64,000 nt of DNA from Bicyclus anynana (lineage: Eukaryota > Arthropoda > Insecta > Lepidoptera > Nymphalidae), in the NCBI RefSeq assembly GCF_947172395.1, contig NC_069104.1:3189355-3253354 (forward strand). Reading direction: 5' to 3'. Position 1 is the stretch's first letter. Every line of letters begins with the position of its first letter. The notes beneath the pieces are model-generated. The model saw only the letters and a program-made list of their open reading frames with translations, ran no database searches and was not told the DNA's origin. Below, one piece after another: positions 11,671 through 23,500 of this stretch. A program made the translations under genes and the position numbers.

Positions 11671-12385
11671 ATCATTCTATCCAAATATTGGTCCTGTTTT
11701 CTAATTTCTTTCTACAAGTCTGGACTGGGCTTGATTTTTCTTTTCAATTTTTATATTTTAGGCAGTTGGGTTATTTTATTTTTTTTATTTAATTTATTTA
11801 ATATGGCCAATATTTTTTGCCCCCAACTAGTTACGGATACGGTAAATAAGTAATCAAGACAAAAAAAATGTAGTATATCCTAATTTGTGTACACAACTAT
11901 TTTGTTTATCGCTACATATCGTTATTCTTCATAAACAACATTATATTAACACATTAAGATAACAAATTATGTTTATTTTAAGTACTTTTAACAATAGCTG
12001 ATAGATAATATTTTAACCGATGTTGAAATTCAAACTTTTAAGTAAGGTTTTTAGGGTAATATTACTTATTCTTCAATCCCCAACTTGACTTGCTCTAAGA
12101 TGTTACCTTGATGGGTGAAAGTAAAGTCACAGATTAACCATTATTAAGCAAATGGAGAGCACGGAACACGAGGGTGTCGTACCCGTCACAAATATGTTAT
12201 CGCCGCGTTGGCAGCTTTTAAATTTACATGTTTTTAATAAATAGTGTACCACGCTGCTTGTAATAACTCATTCTGTATGATCTTTACTCTGTGGGTAAAG
12301 TCTTGTCGTCATCGTCTCATGTCCAGTTATGCAAATTTGTTCAATTTGCTTAATGGAATTTTTCATACTACAATTGGCAATCATC
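11671..12385. other. no recognised feature
   Basis: AT-rich, nothing supportable on either strand. Confidence 0.5.
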
Positions 12386-12670
12386 GACGGCCGCGTGGCG
12401 CAGTGGGTAGTGGCCCTGCTTTCTGCATCCACGGCCGTGGGTTCGATTCCCACAACTGGAAAATATTTGTGTGATGAGCATGAGTGTTTTCCTGTGTCTG
12501 TGTGTATTTATACATTGTATAAGTATTTATATGTAGTATATAATTGTATATTAATATTATAATATCAACTATCTTAGTACCCATAACACAAGCTACTCTG
12601 TATGCTTACTTTGGGGCTAGATAGTGATGTGTATTGTTTAAGTATATTTATTTATTTATTATTTATTTAT
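12386..12670 (+). mobile_element. SINE-B, near complete
   Basis: The head has a clear A box (GCGTGGCGCAGTGGGTAG) and B box (GTGGGTTCGATTCCCAC), giving a tRNA-like pol III promoter. The body starts AAAATATTTGTGTGATGAG and ends TTTGGGGCTAGATAGTGATG with a TTTA-repeat tail. This is the reference copy for SINE-B in the window. Confidence 0.9.
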
Positions 12671-12978
12671 CATTGTTAAATAGCTCATTGCTTAATTAAT
12701 TGCTTAATTGCTTAATTATGGCTTAAGTGTAGCTTGATATCTTGCTTAGATACATTATAGATGGTTTTACAATGAAGGAGTCCGTACTTAGACCTCTTTA
12801 ATCCAACCCTGCCGCAAAATTTATTCTTAGCGGATATCTACTAACTATGAACTACCTCCCTGCCAAATTTCAACTTTGTATGACAAGCGATTTACGAAAT
12901 ATCGTGACCTTTTGCTTATACATAATACTTAAAGGTTTTGAAAGACTACTTGTCTGGGGTTGCCCCGACCGCACTATA
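12671..12978. other. no recognised feature
   Basis: A short CTTAATTG direct repeat is present near 12.69-12.72 kb. Otherwise nothing. Confidence 0.5.
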
Positions 12979-13435
12979 GGGATGATGACTAGGTTTGAAT
13001 ATATTCATTTTTATAATAAATTCGGGTAAATAAGGATATTTGCAAAATAAAAAAGATTATAAAATATCAAAATCTATTAAAAATCTTTTATCGTAATTAG
13101 ATGAAAATTCATACAGTTTTAGCATCCTTAAATTAAATGTGACATTTTTTAATATGTGAGCTATAAACATAAACGCAGAACTAACAAAGATATTAGTAAT
13201 TTTGTTAAAACGCCCATACAAATCTAACGATCATTAAGTGCCTACGACGTCATTAGTTCGTACCAATTTTGTATGGGGCGCTTTTCAGGTATCCGCGGCA
13301 GCGCCGCAAATCTGACCCTTTAAATCCCTGTAGCTCCGAAAGTAATGATCGCAGATACCCTGTTACTTTTACAAAATTGCTTTATTATTAACATACTCTT
13401 AATTTATATACAATTTTAAAAACTGTCATCATCCC
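12979..13435. mobile_element. TIR element, copy 1 (family with 27.2 kb)
   Basis: The element is bounded by the inverted ends GGGATGATGAC and GTCATCATCCC. It aligns along its whole length with a second copy at 27192-27685, including the internal GC palindrome GCGGCAGCGCCGC and CCCTTTAAATCCCTGTAGCT. It has no coding capacity. Compared with copy 2 it lacks an internal block of roughly 35-40 bp. The superfamily is not clear from the ends. Confidence 0.85.
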
Positions 13436-13733
13436 TATTGTTTGTCTTATTCTAAGATTTAATTACATAAACAAATTATAGTCTAGGAGAGAGTGGATAA
13501 ACTGGTACGAGGTTGTAACGAGTCGCAGCCTATGGGGTGTCACCATAAAACGTGAGGCAACGACGTTTTTACGGCGCCTCATGACCGAGCGCGCCATGGT
13601 GGACATATTTTATGTGTCACTAAAAACTTTCAAAGGAGATGAAATATTTAGTATCGAGACAGACGTTGTGGAAACTTTCTTATGAGCGCCTTTTATTTCT
13701 TCTTAATAATATAATGGCCTTATCGATTTTGAG

Positions 13734-14176
13734 ATGCCTTACTATAGGTACGACCCAGCGTCAGTTCTTGAAAATAGCAGTGCATTGCTCTACTGGGACC
13801 GAACGATTATCACTGACAGGTATATTGTAGCCAATAGACCTGATATAGTGCTAGTCGATCGGTCAATGCGTCGTGCAATAATTGTTGATATTACTGTGAC
13901 GATAATCCACACACACTGGCCGATAATCTGGTTAAAGCCGAAAAGGAAAAAGTATCAAAATACTTGGACCTTGCTCACGAGATTACCGCCATGTGGAGTG
14001 TTGAGTCAACTATTATTGTTCCGATAGTTGTTTCAGTCAATGGTCTTATAGCGAAAAGCTTCGACCAACACCTTAAGAAGCTTTCGCTTAACTGTTGGAT
14101 CAAGAGTCGGATACAAAAGGCAGTGATTCTTGAGACGGCGCGTATTGTGAGGAGGTTCCTCACTCTGGAGCCCTGA
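13734..14176 (+). pseudogene. C-terminal endonuclease region of an R2/R4-like LINE, frameshifted
   Basis: The translation from 13734 reads MPYYRYDPASVLENSSALLY and then TDRYIVANRPDIVLVD followed by AIIVDITVTI. The RPD...VDI arrangement fits the restriction-like (PD-D/EXK) endonuclease at the C-terminus of R2/R4-type non-LTR retrotransposons. The frame then breaks near 13905-13910. The continuation (KVSKYLDLAHEITAMW, then IVPIVVSVNGLIAKSF and RIQKAVILETARIVRRF) is in another frame and runs to a stop after 14174. A 3' UTR and A-rich stretch follow to about 14.3 kb. The reverse transcriptase domain is missing, so this is a dead 5'-truncated copy. The assignment rests on motif memory, without a search. 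Confidence 0.65.
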
Positions 14177-14557
14177 CCACCGGTTGTATGGGCACTCAAA
14201 TGTCCCGCAGCGGGAGGGTGAATTTTTTTTATAAATTTTTAATAATGTTTTGTATTTTATACTTATATTGTTAAAAAATTAAAAAAAAGAAGTAATAAAT
14301 AAATGAGAGACAAAAAAATAATATATTATAATTATAAATACTTTTTTGTCTTTTATTTAAACGAAGAACCCTTTCCGATGAAGGCCTTCTCCAGGTGCTG
14401 CCAATTGGGTCGGTCTTGTGTCTTTAGTAACCAGTTTTCTTACTAAACTAAACCCTAACTGCCTTATTGTTTAGCCTCAGTCTCCTCGGATCACGAGGTC
14501 TCAGGTTTGAGTCCTTCGTCAACTGCGAAATACTGATACTTTCTTTCTTATTAGAAA
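14177..14557. other. LINE 3' tail and unassigned sequence
   Basis: The first ~120 bp look like the 3' UTR and A-rich tail of the preceding LINE remnant. The rest, to the Helitron-like fragment, is unassigned. Confidence 0.45.
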
Positions 14558-14612
14558 CTAGCGGACGCTCGCGATTTCGTCCGCGTGGAATTCAGTATTG
14601 AGACAATTGGTT
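14558..14612 (-). mobile_element. Helitron-like 3'-end fragment
   Basis: On the minus strand it ends GAATTCCACGCGGACGAAAT, then CGCGAGCGTCCGCTAG and T. The hairpin plus CTAG is the typical 3' end of this family. The rest is missing and an RTE LINE follows within 15 bp. Confidence 0.7.
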
Positions 14613-14624
14613 TAGAGCTACAAT

Positions 14625-15003
14625 CATCATCATTATCAGCCGATGAACGTCCACTGCAGCACATAGGCCTCTTGGATGGATCCAGCGCCAGCATCCAGCG
14701 GCTCCCTGCAACCCTTGTAATCCTCTGTCCACCTAGTGGGGGGACGATCTACACTGCGCTTACCGGTGCGGGGTCGCCATTTCAGCACCTTGGGACCCCA
14801 ACGTCTATCGGCTTTTCGAACTAACTATATGGCCTGCCACTTCAGCTTCGCAATTCGCTGAGCTATGTTACTTGGTTCGTCTACAGATCTCTTCATTTCT
14901 GATTCGATCACCCGCTGAGTGACTTTGAGCCTTCTAATAAAGCCCAAGTTAGCGACCAAGTCTCAGATTTGTAGTTCATCACAGGCAACACGCACAGTTC
15001 GAA
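14625..15003 (-). mobile_element. RTE-type LINE 3' end
   Basis: On the minus strand CTTCGAACTGTGCGTGTTGC opens a stretch colinear with the other RTE copies. It passes through AATCAGAAATGAAGAGATC and ends GGCTGATAATGATGATGATT. Stops interrupt the frame. At about 380 bp it is among the longer RTE pieces in the window. Confidence 0.85.
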
Positions 15004-16392
15004 GTTTTTTACCTTAGAAAATATTCTGCAACTAACTTGAGCTGGGAATCAAAACCAGGGCCGGTTGGTATAGACCAACTGTGCCAGAGGGACTGTATAA
15101 CAGTAGATATATGATTAGAGGAGCTCTCAGCGATATAATGGGGTTTCCTATACGTTTATGTCAACCGCAAGTGGATTCCCATCAACCGCCCGCTGCGTTT
15201 TTATTAGTTTACGCACATCCGTTGGATAAATTCTACTCAATGAGTGACAAGTCTGCGAGAAGATAAATTACTACTAAGCTATGTCGTCCTTTTAGAGACT
15301 GACTGGATATTGTCAGCTTATGTAAATGTAATGTTTGAGTATTCGTCTATTTATAGGTTAATTATTGAATGAGTAAGATTGTGCCATGAAAACAATTGCG
15401 GTATACCGTACATACGGTATACCTAGTAAATAAGCGTTAAACATCTATTGTATTTTTAATAATACATTTTTTTTTATTTAAATAGCAAAAATAAATATAA
15501 AAAAAACGTGACGCTTGCGACGACCCCTTTTGTATGCCGCCATGTTTAATTTGGCACATACTATACTTAATTAATGTTATAAAGATGTATGTCGCTAATG
15601 TAATGTAAGTCTCTAATTGGAAGTATTGCTCGTAAGTAATTGGGTCGATAAAAAAACAGTAATAAACTGATTTTTTTAGTCATATTACTCTGCATGTTCA
15701 TTGTTCAGTGTTCGAGAAATTTTATTTGGTATTACAATAGTCCGTCAAGACACAGTGGCTAGGATAATGCATTAAGTCATCATGGCGTAAAATACCAATG
15801 CATCATCAATCAACTACGACTTACTTGTAAGTTATGGTAATATGTTAATTAATTAACATTACAACAAATGTCGGATTGACGGTGAAAGCATATCACAGTT
15901 AGTTGATTTTACACTTAATATTAACGTTATATCAATATTCGTTTAACAATAACAAACACCGCTTCGATTTCATTTGTATTTTCTTTCATAATAAAAAATC
16001 TTCAAATAGAGAAGTTGTCTAGTTATATTATATATCTGACCCAAAGGTCCAATAACTTGACAAAGTTATCATAACATATCATCTCCCTCTAAGTATGATA
16101 TCGCTTACTGTAACAGATCGTTACTGTCTCGCTGACCGAGGCTCTTCATTAAAGGCGTTTTGTGTAATTACTAGCCGGGAGGTTACGCCCGTTCTTCACA
16201 TGGTAGGTGGTCACTATTTATGTGGTTAATAATTTCTTATAAAAAATATTAACCATGGTTATAAACGTCATAACATCACGTAGCATTTTAATTTTTACCT
16301 CCAATAAAAAAAATCTGTGTTGTTAAGACGGCGATAGGCCGCAAATTAAATATATACTTTTTTATTTTACAAAGAATTCATAGACGTTGTAG
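15004..16392. other. no supported gene; one palindrome
   Basis: Mostly AT-rich. A perfect 10-bp inverted repeat (GGTATACCGT) with a 4-nt spacer lies at 15400-15423. Confidence 0.5.
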
Positions 16393-16488
16393 GGGCACCC
16401 CCAGGTGGTCATTCACTGCTGAGTGTCAAATTCTCAAACAAATAGAGGTTAAATTCGACGCTCAGCGGCTGAATGATCCCCTGACAGT
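16393..16488. repeat. imperfect inverted repeat of about 25-40 bp arms
   Basis: GGTCATTCACTGCTGAGTG on the left pairs with CGCTCAGCGGCTGAATGATC on the right. The outer flanks (GGGGCACCCCC and CCCCTGACAG) add weak pairing. A small MITE or a transcript hairpin are both possible. Confidence 0.5.
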
Positions 16489-16828
16489 AAGTGTTTTAGT
16501 ATCGTATGTACGCGCTTGAGAAAACTTGAAAACACGGACAGAAACTTTAAATTTATTTATATGTAGGGAGTATTGTTTAGCACGTACGAAAAGCAGTGTG
16601 CGCAGGCCTTAACAGTACAATGACCTTCCAAACATAAACAAAAGGCCAATTACAATAAATAACATTTGGACAAGAGTGACTTGCGCGCAACATCGACACC
16701 TATTATCGGGTTGGGAAACGATTAATCATCCGATTTAGTCATATCCTCGTAGGAAGTGTTCGTAGGTGGATGCTAATTCGTTACGCTTACGACATAGTTA
16801 CAACAATGAGAATCGCACGATTATGCAA

Positions 16829-16867
16829 TATCGATTATGTGGAATCGATTTTTTATATATCGATATT
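16829..16867. promoter_or_regulatory. cluster of ATCGAT motifs
   Basis: Three ATCGAT-type motifs occur within 40 bp (AATATCGATTA, GGAATCGATTT and TATATCGATATT). The last contains TATCGATA, the Drosophila DREF site. No gene is attached, so a regulatory role is a guess. Confidence 0.3.
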
Positions 16868-16929
16868 AATAGTTGGTGAATGTCCTCGTGAATTTCAGAT
16901 ACGGTCTCATCTTGAAACTTGTTTTAAAC

Positions 16930-17925
16930 TTGGATGATTAAGGACCTTGGAATTAGAAAAATTACGTTTTATACTTGGACAATTAAGGACCTTGTAATTG
17001 AGAAATATATGTTTTGTACTAGGACAATTAAGGACATTGGAATTAAGAAAATTACGCTTTATACTAGCACGATTAAAGACATTGGAATTAGAAAAAATAC
17101 CTTTCATACTTGGACAATTGAGGACCTTGGAATTAAGAAAGTTACGTTGTATAATACCACAATTAAGGACCTTGGAATTAAGAAAATTACGTTTTATACT
17201 TGGAATATTAAGGACCTTGGAATTAAGAAAGTTACGTTTTGTAATAGCACAATTAAGGACCTTGGAATTAGGAATATACGTTTTCTAATAGCACAATTAA
17301 AGGACCAAGGAATTAGAAAAATTACGTTTAAACTTGGACAATTAAGGACCTTGTAATTGAGAAATATATGTTTTGTACTAGGACAATTAAGGACATTGGA
17401 ATTAAGAAAATTACGCTTTATACTAGCACGATTAAAGACATTGGAATTAGAAAAAATACCTTTCATACTTGGACAATTGAGGACCTTGGAATTAAGAAAG
17501 TTACGTTGTATAATACCACAATTAAGGACCTTGGAATTAAGAAAATTACGTTTTATACTTGGAATATTAAGGACCTTGGAATTAAGAAAGTTACGTTTTG
17601 TAATAGCACAATTAAGGACCTTGGAATTAGGAATATACGTTTTCTAATAGCACAATTAAAGGACCAAGGAATTAGAAAAATTACGTTTAAACTTGGACAA
17701 TTAAAAGGACCTTGGAATTAAGAAAATTACGTTTTATATTTGTACAATTAAGGACCTTGGAATTAAGAAAATTACGTTTTATACTTGGACAATTAAGGAC
17801 CTTGGAATTAAGAAAGTTACGTTTTTAAAAGCACAAAATTATAAGGATCTTAGAATTAAGAAAATTACGTTTTATACTTGGACAATTAAGAACCTTGGAA
17901 TTAGAAAAATTACGTTTTATACTTA
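16930..17925 (+). repeat. 45-bp minisatellite, about 22 units
   Basis: The unit starts GGACAATTAAGGACCTTGGA and continues ATTAAGAAAATTACGTTTTATACTT. Units differ by a few bases and occasional 1-2 bp indels. Because 45 is a multiple of 3, several frames stay open on both strands, giving long repetitive pseudo-proteins. These show no codon preference and are not treated as genes. Confidence 0.95.
16972..17702 (+). repeat. 359-bp higher-order duplication within the minisatellite
   Basis: Eight variant 45-bp units form a block repeated head-to-tail with a 359-bp offset. Reading both copies side by side, I found no difference, including shared unusual variants such as ATTGAGAAATATATG, AAAAATACCTTTCAT and CTAATAGCAC. 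The duplication must be far younger than the units themselves. Confidence 0.9.
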
Positions 17926-18245
17926 AATAGCCTGCTAGCTTGAAAGGCACCACGGTCAGAATTCCATAATTGGCTACCGTATTTACCTATGGTAGATCAG
18001 AATATAGAAAATGCGATCATACCTTCTGGAGTTTTATTTATTCTGGGGTAGGAGCATAGGCTGACAAACTTTCAGCCTTCATAAAATGAGGTATGTCTAG
18101 CTAACGCATGCTCTCGTACTATAAAATGTCGTTGCACCAATCGATATGTTATAAAATATTAAAGATTATAAAATAGCGATCGATAAACCACACCTGACAG
18201 GATACTTGCAAACTGCAGCAGAATATTAAACGACGCACTTTAAAA
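17926..18245. other. no recognised feature
   Basis: No gene or repeat signature recognised between the minisatellite and the Helitron-like element. Confidence 0.5.
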
Positions 18246-18770
18246 TCCATACTAATATTATAAATGCAAAAGTATGTCTATCCGTCAGCTTTTTACGGCT
18301 TAACAGCCGAACCGATTTGAATGAAATTTAATACAGATATAGAGTTAAATTGGACCATGGAACATGGGCTACATTTCATCCTACTTATAATATTATAAAC
18401 GCGAAAGTTTGTATGGATGTTTCGATGTTTGGATGTTTGTTACTCTATAACGCCGCTACTACTGAAGCGAATAAGCTGAAATTTGGAATAGAAATAGATT
18501 TTACTCTGGATTGACACATAGGCTACTCTTTATCCCGAAAAAATCCATGGTTTCCCGATGTTTGCGAAAACTGATGACATTGATGATATGAATGTTTGTC
18601 ACTTTTTCACGCCTCGACTACTGAACCGAATTAGCAGAAATTTGGTAATAAGATATATTATGGCCTTGGATTAACACATAAGCTACTTTATATCCCGGAA
18701 AAATCCATGATTCCCGAGGGATTTGTGAAAAACTAAATTTCATGCGATCGAAGTCGCAGGCGACCGCTAA
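18246..18770 (+). mobile_element. Helitron-like element, composite of several partial units
   Basis: Starts A|TCCATACTAATATTATAAAT and ends in CGACCGCTAA followed by T (CTRR end). Inside, the 5' end motif (ACTTATAATATTATAAACG) and the middle motif (GGATTAACACATAAGCTAC or close variants) recur, so at least two copies were joined or nested. No coding capacity. Confidence 0.75.
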
Positions 18771-19242
18771 TCAATAATAAATACTAAATAAATTTGCAAA
18801 ATTGTTTAAAAAGTAGTAGTAAGTTAGTTCTATTTATTCACCACGTAAACGTAAAATACGGGAACTATACGAATAAAACAGCAGGGATCCGCTAGTCTAA
18901 AATATATAAACACTTGAGATTAAAATAACGTCGCGATTGGCAACACTGGCATGTTATTCCGTCTCGAGTGTATCACACAAACATTTGTGCGCACTTCAGT
19001 TTTTCCGATTTGCTCGTATAAACGCTGTTTGGCAATCATTAAAACGTTAAGCAAACAGTTCACAAGATGAACTGACATCATCTCCGCGTGGTCTTATTTT
19101 TATTGTGTGGTGGACTAAGGGAAAAGCTTATAGCGTTTTTTGATAGAACAATGCATGGATTCTAGGGAATGGCAGAGGAACGAAGGATACTGACAGAGAG
19201 CGAACATTACCAATCAGATGGATTTTTTTTTCTATATTAATA
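18771..19242. other. unassigned; Helitron-like scrap and possible promoter-like patch
   Basis: GGATCCGCTAGT near 18.89 kb resembles a Helitron-like 3' end. A CpG-richer patch at 18.92-19.08 kb contains CACTTCAGTTTTTCCG, an initiator-like match without other support. Confidence 0.35.
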
Positions 19243-19429
19243 CTAGCCGACGCCGCGCGGTTTCACCCGCGCGGTTTCCATTTCTGTAGGAATACGGGGA
19301 TAATATAAAGCTTTCCTCGATAAATGGGATATCTAACATTGAAAGAATTTTTCAAATTTGACCAGTAGTTCCGTGAGATTAGCGCGTTCAATCAAACAAA
19401 CAAATTCTTCAGCTTAATATTAGTATAGA
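19243..19429 (-). mobile_element. Helitron-like non-autonomous element
   Basis: On the minus strand it starts A|TCTATACTAATATTAAG and ends with CGCGGCGTCGGCTAG followed by T. It is closely similar to the copy at 9948-10151, with a shorter CAAA run. Confidence 0.85.
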
Positions 19430-20014
19430 TTTCTTTGCCTAAACAGTCAAAAACGCGAGAGGTAGTTGAAAAAAGAAAAAGAACAAGGAATTCTGCCCCT
19501 AACAGCTGACTTCATTTCTCATCTCGCAACTTCAATCCCGTCGTGACCACGATCCATGCAACTGGGTCGAAATATCGACATTAAAAATCTTTTTATCGTG
19601 GTATGTACCCGTTTAAATAACATTCATAATGAACAACCACAAAATAAGTTTAAAATCATTATTTCAAGATGTGATTACAATCCTACACTTTGGTGTAGGT
19701 TGTTCAACCCCCATTGCCTGGCCCGATACTCAAACATAGGGCTATATAATGTTTAGTTACTTTCAACACTATTAAGGCAAAAGTTTTTAACATAAATTCT
19801 GCAACTATACGTGCAATTCCATACGTTACACGTACGTTCCCTGACACGTAAAATTTGTGCTCCTTCAAGGCATTGAGTGAATAGACATCTTCAAGGCAAG
19901 CGAGTTTTATCTTAGAACTCATCATTGCTTTCCAACCGGCATGGTCGTATTCAAGCGCTAATGAAAAAAAAAAGAAATACAAAACTGATTTGGTTGGAAT
20001 TTGAAATTAAATTT
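19430..20014. other. no recognised feature
   Basis: Short frames without domain signature. It forms the left flank of the LTR element. Confidence 0.5.
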
Positions 20015-20019
20015 ATTAT
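20015..20019. repeat. target-site duplication ATTAT, left copy
   Basis: ATTAT immediately precedes the LTR here and follows the other LTR at 26014-26018. Five bases fits known BEL/Pao insertions. Confidence 0.9.
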
Positions 20020-20165
20020 TGTTACGGTATTACGGTTCACTTTTGCTGGTACGGTTCTTTTGGAATAAAATACGTGTCGATTGTTTAGATGTTTAATGCC
20101 AACTAACTTCAGAATAATGTAGGTACAATATCGTAAGTGCGTTCACGCGCTGTATTGAATTAACA
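20020..20165 (-). repeat. 3' LTR of the BEL/Pao element (146 bp)
   Basis: Bounded by TGTTA and TAACA, an inverted pair with the TG...CA ends required for integration. In element orientation ATTAAA (20092-20097 on the plus strand) is a candidate polyadenylation signal. At 146 bp it is short for an LTR. Confidence 0.95.
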
Positions 20166-20178
20166 TGCCGCCCGCCAA
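20166..20178 (-). other. candidate polypurine tract
   Basis: In element orientation TTGGCGGGCGGCA directly abuts the 3' LTR. It is G-rich but not purely purine, which is tolerable for plus-strand priming in this superfamily. Confidence 0.6.
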
Positions 20179-20517
20179 AAGGACTGTAAAGGGCTTTTAC
20201 TAAATACATAAACTTAATCATTATACCGCAGTTAAACATCATTAGATTTATACATGCCATCACGAAAAAAAATACATTTAAATTGTAAGTAAACTTCAGA
20301 CTCAAACGCTGGTAACTACATAAATATTATATCTCATCCATAATTAGGCTTACTCTTAATACATAACTTCTTGTAATTAAATATTTATACTTGAATTATT
20401 ATCACTTAAATAACATTAAAAATTACTTCAAAATCAGTTACTTGCAATAATTTGATTTTTAACAGAAATTAAATAAATATTACATTTAAATTAAATACAT
20501 TATATCAATTAAGTATA

Positions 20518-23500
20518 TTAATCAATATCTATGGGCAAAAGACATAATTTATTGGAAGAACGTTTAGTGATATTGTCACCACTTTTGACGCTGTATACTC
20601 GAGTGACTCCATCATTGCCGGGATGCTTCCCAGTTATGCGACCTAGCATCCATTTGCCTGGTGGCAGGTTATCACTCTTGATAGTGACGATCTGACCGAT
20701 ATCTAACTCTCTTGTCCTTTTACACCATTTATGACGTTGTTGAAGTCTATTAAGATATTCAGATTGCCATCGGTGCCAAAAGTCTTGCAATAATTTTTGT
20801 AGGCGCTGCCATCTCGATAGGTAAGTCATCGAAATATTTTCCAGATTAGGACTTGGGATGGTATTAAGTGACTCACCAACTAAGAAGTGAGCTGGCGTGA
20901 GAGGAGGTGCGTCATCATCGTCCTCTATTGGGCACAGAGGCCGCGAGTTCAGACATGCTTCAATTTGGCAGAGCAGGGTGGACATTTCTTCATAGGTTAA
21001 GTTGGATTGCATTATCCTTTTCAGGTGGTATTTCATGGATTTAACACCAGCCTCCCATAATCCTCCCATGTGAGGGCTGTATGCTGGTATAAAGTGCCAT
21101 TGAGTGCCATCGAGGGCAAGAGATTCTGCTATCTGACCATCAAATTCCAACTTTGCTTCTGCCCAAGCTGCTGCAAGTTCCTTATTAGCTCCAATAAACG
21201 TCCGGCCCTGGTCACTCCACATATGAGCGCATTTTCCGCGACGTGCCGTAAATCTTTTCATTGCTCCTATAAATGACTCTGACGTCATATCACCTACGAG
21301 TTCAAGATGAATGGCCTTGGTAGACATACATACGAAGATACAGACGTACGCTTTCGTCGTTCTCATTCCTCTGCCTTTAGAAGAGAGGACTTGATAGGGG
21401 CCAGCGAAATCCGTCGAACTGTTCAAAAATGGTCTAGTTGGAGTTACTCTTTCACGAGGTAAGTCTCCCATAAGCTGTGACTTCACTGCAGCCTTTTGCT
21501 TAGCACATATCAAACATTTTCTAAATTTTAATTTGACTAAATTTTTTGATTTCAGGATCCAGTACTTCAGCCGTAAGTATCCCAACATCTGTTGTGGTCC
21601 ACCATGCAGTGTTTTCAAATGTGCATCATCGACAAGGAGCTTGGCTAGGTAAGTATCATGACTTAATATTACAGGATTTCTCGTATCTTCATTCACAGCA
21701 GCGTGCCGCAGTCTACCGCCCACCCTGAGGACATCATCACCGTCAAGGTAAGGATTTAAACTTTTTAAACTGCTTTTAGCTTGTACTTCTCCTTTAGTTT
21801 TAATATTGTGAATATCTTCCTTAAAGCTTTGTTGCTGTGTTAGCTTAATGCATGTTTTTAAAGCATCATTTAATTCGCTTGTAGTAATGACTGTATCCTT
21901 ATCCTGTAATTTCTTTCCCTTTAAAAACCTTTTACTGTATGTAATAACCTTTAGTAGCTCTGTCAAATCATCACAATTTTCAATTTTGTTTATTAAACTT
22001 GCTTTTTCATTTTCAATTTTCGAGTTGACTTCTATAACTTCTTTCCTTTCAAGGTTTGTACTTATGTTCTTTGGCCTACTGTATTCGATCTCTTTATTAT
22101 GTAACCATTCAGGGCCATTCCACCACAGTTTATTTTCTTTCAGGCTTGTCAAGGGCATACCTCTTGAGGCTAAATCAGCAGGGTTGTCTTGAGATTGTAC
22201 GTGATACCAATTGTGATTCCCAATGTCTTCTAGAATCTCAACTACTCGATTTCTTACATAAATGTTCCATCTTGCAGGATCTCCAAAAAGCCAGGACAGT
22301 ACTATAGTGGAATCTGTCCATGCATATATCTGAGAGGTTGGTATTTTCATGGCTTCTTTTATTTGCTTTAAAAGACCAGCAAGCAGGACAGCACCATTCA
22401 GTTCAAGACGCGGTAAGGATTTAGCTTTTGTTGATGCTACTCTTGATTTAGCTGCTATGATTGTAATTGTTACTTTTCCTTCTACGGTGATTACTCTCAT
22501 GTAGGCTACTGCACCATAGGCTCGATTGGATGCATCACAAAAACCATGAACTGAGACATTTTTCATTAAGGATTCAGATGTTTGAAGCCATCTGTCTATT
22601 TCTATACCTGGTAAGTTGAGAAAACTGTTTCTTAAATCCATCCATTCCTGAGCTATTTCTTCAGTAACATTCTCATCCCAGGCCATACCTTGCAACCACA
22701 ATTTTTGAATAAGCAGCTTCGCCGGTAAAATTGATGGTGCTAACCAGCCCAGTGGATCAAACAACCTTTGAATATCAGACAGGATTGTTCTTTTCGTTAT
22801 GCGATCAGTTAACGCAGGTAAGTTCAGGTTGTATTGGAATTTGTCCGTTCCAATATTCCAATTCAATCCTAAAGCTCTTATACTACCATCTATGTGTATT
22901 TCTAGATTTACTTTAGTGCTTCTTTGGCTTAGCTTAAATTGTTTCAGGAATTCTGCATTATTCGAACACCATTTTTGTATAATAAATCCTCCTCTTCGCA
23001 ATATGGAATCTATATCCTTTGCAATTTTGATGGCTTCTTGTAAGTTATCCTTCCCAGACATTAAGTCATCCATGTAAAAGTCTTGTTTTATAACTTGTGC
23101 TGCATCGGTATGTTCATAGCCTTCATCTGTGGCAACCTGATGTAGCGTGCGGACGGCTAGATATGGTGCCGAAGCTGTCCCAAACGTGACTCTTCCTAGT
23201 CTATAATCTTTTACAGGTTCGTCTTGGCTACTACGCCATAGAATTCTTTGTAGATTGCTGTCTTCTTTGGTTACCAGAATCTGGCGGTACATTTTTTGTA
23301 TATCAGCCACAAAACATACTCTTTTCATACGCCATCTCAAAATTAAGCTCCTCATGTCATCTTGTAGTTGAGGGCCTACAAGTAATTCGTCATTTAGAGA
23401 CACTTTGTTAGATCCCTTTTGCGATGCGTTGAATACTGGCCTAACTTTGCTCGTTTCTTTTTCATATTTAATAACAGCGTGGTGAGGTAGGTACACAGCA

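Noticed and set aside
16907..17721. Several 60-140 codon frames with leucine- or isoleucine-rich repeats
   Set aside because: They result from the 45-bp period of the minisatellite; multiple frames on both strands are open for the same reason.
18930..19080. Promoter around CACTTCAGTTTTTCCG
   Set aside because: An initiator-like word alone is common; there is no downstream motif, donor or coding exon.
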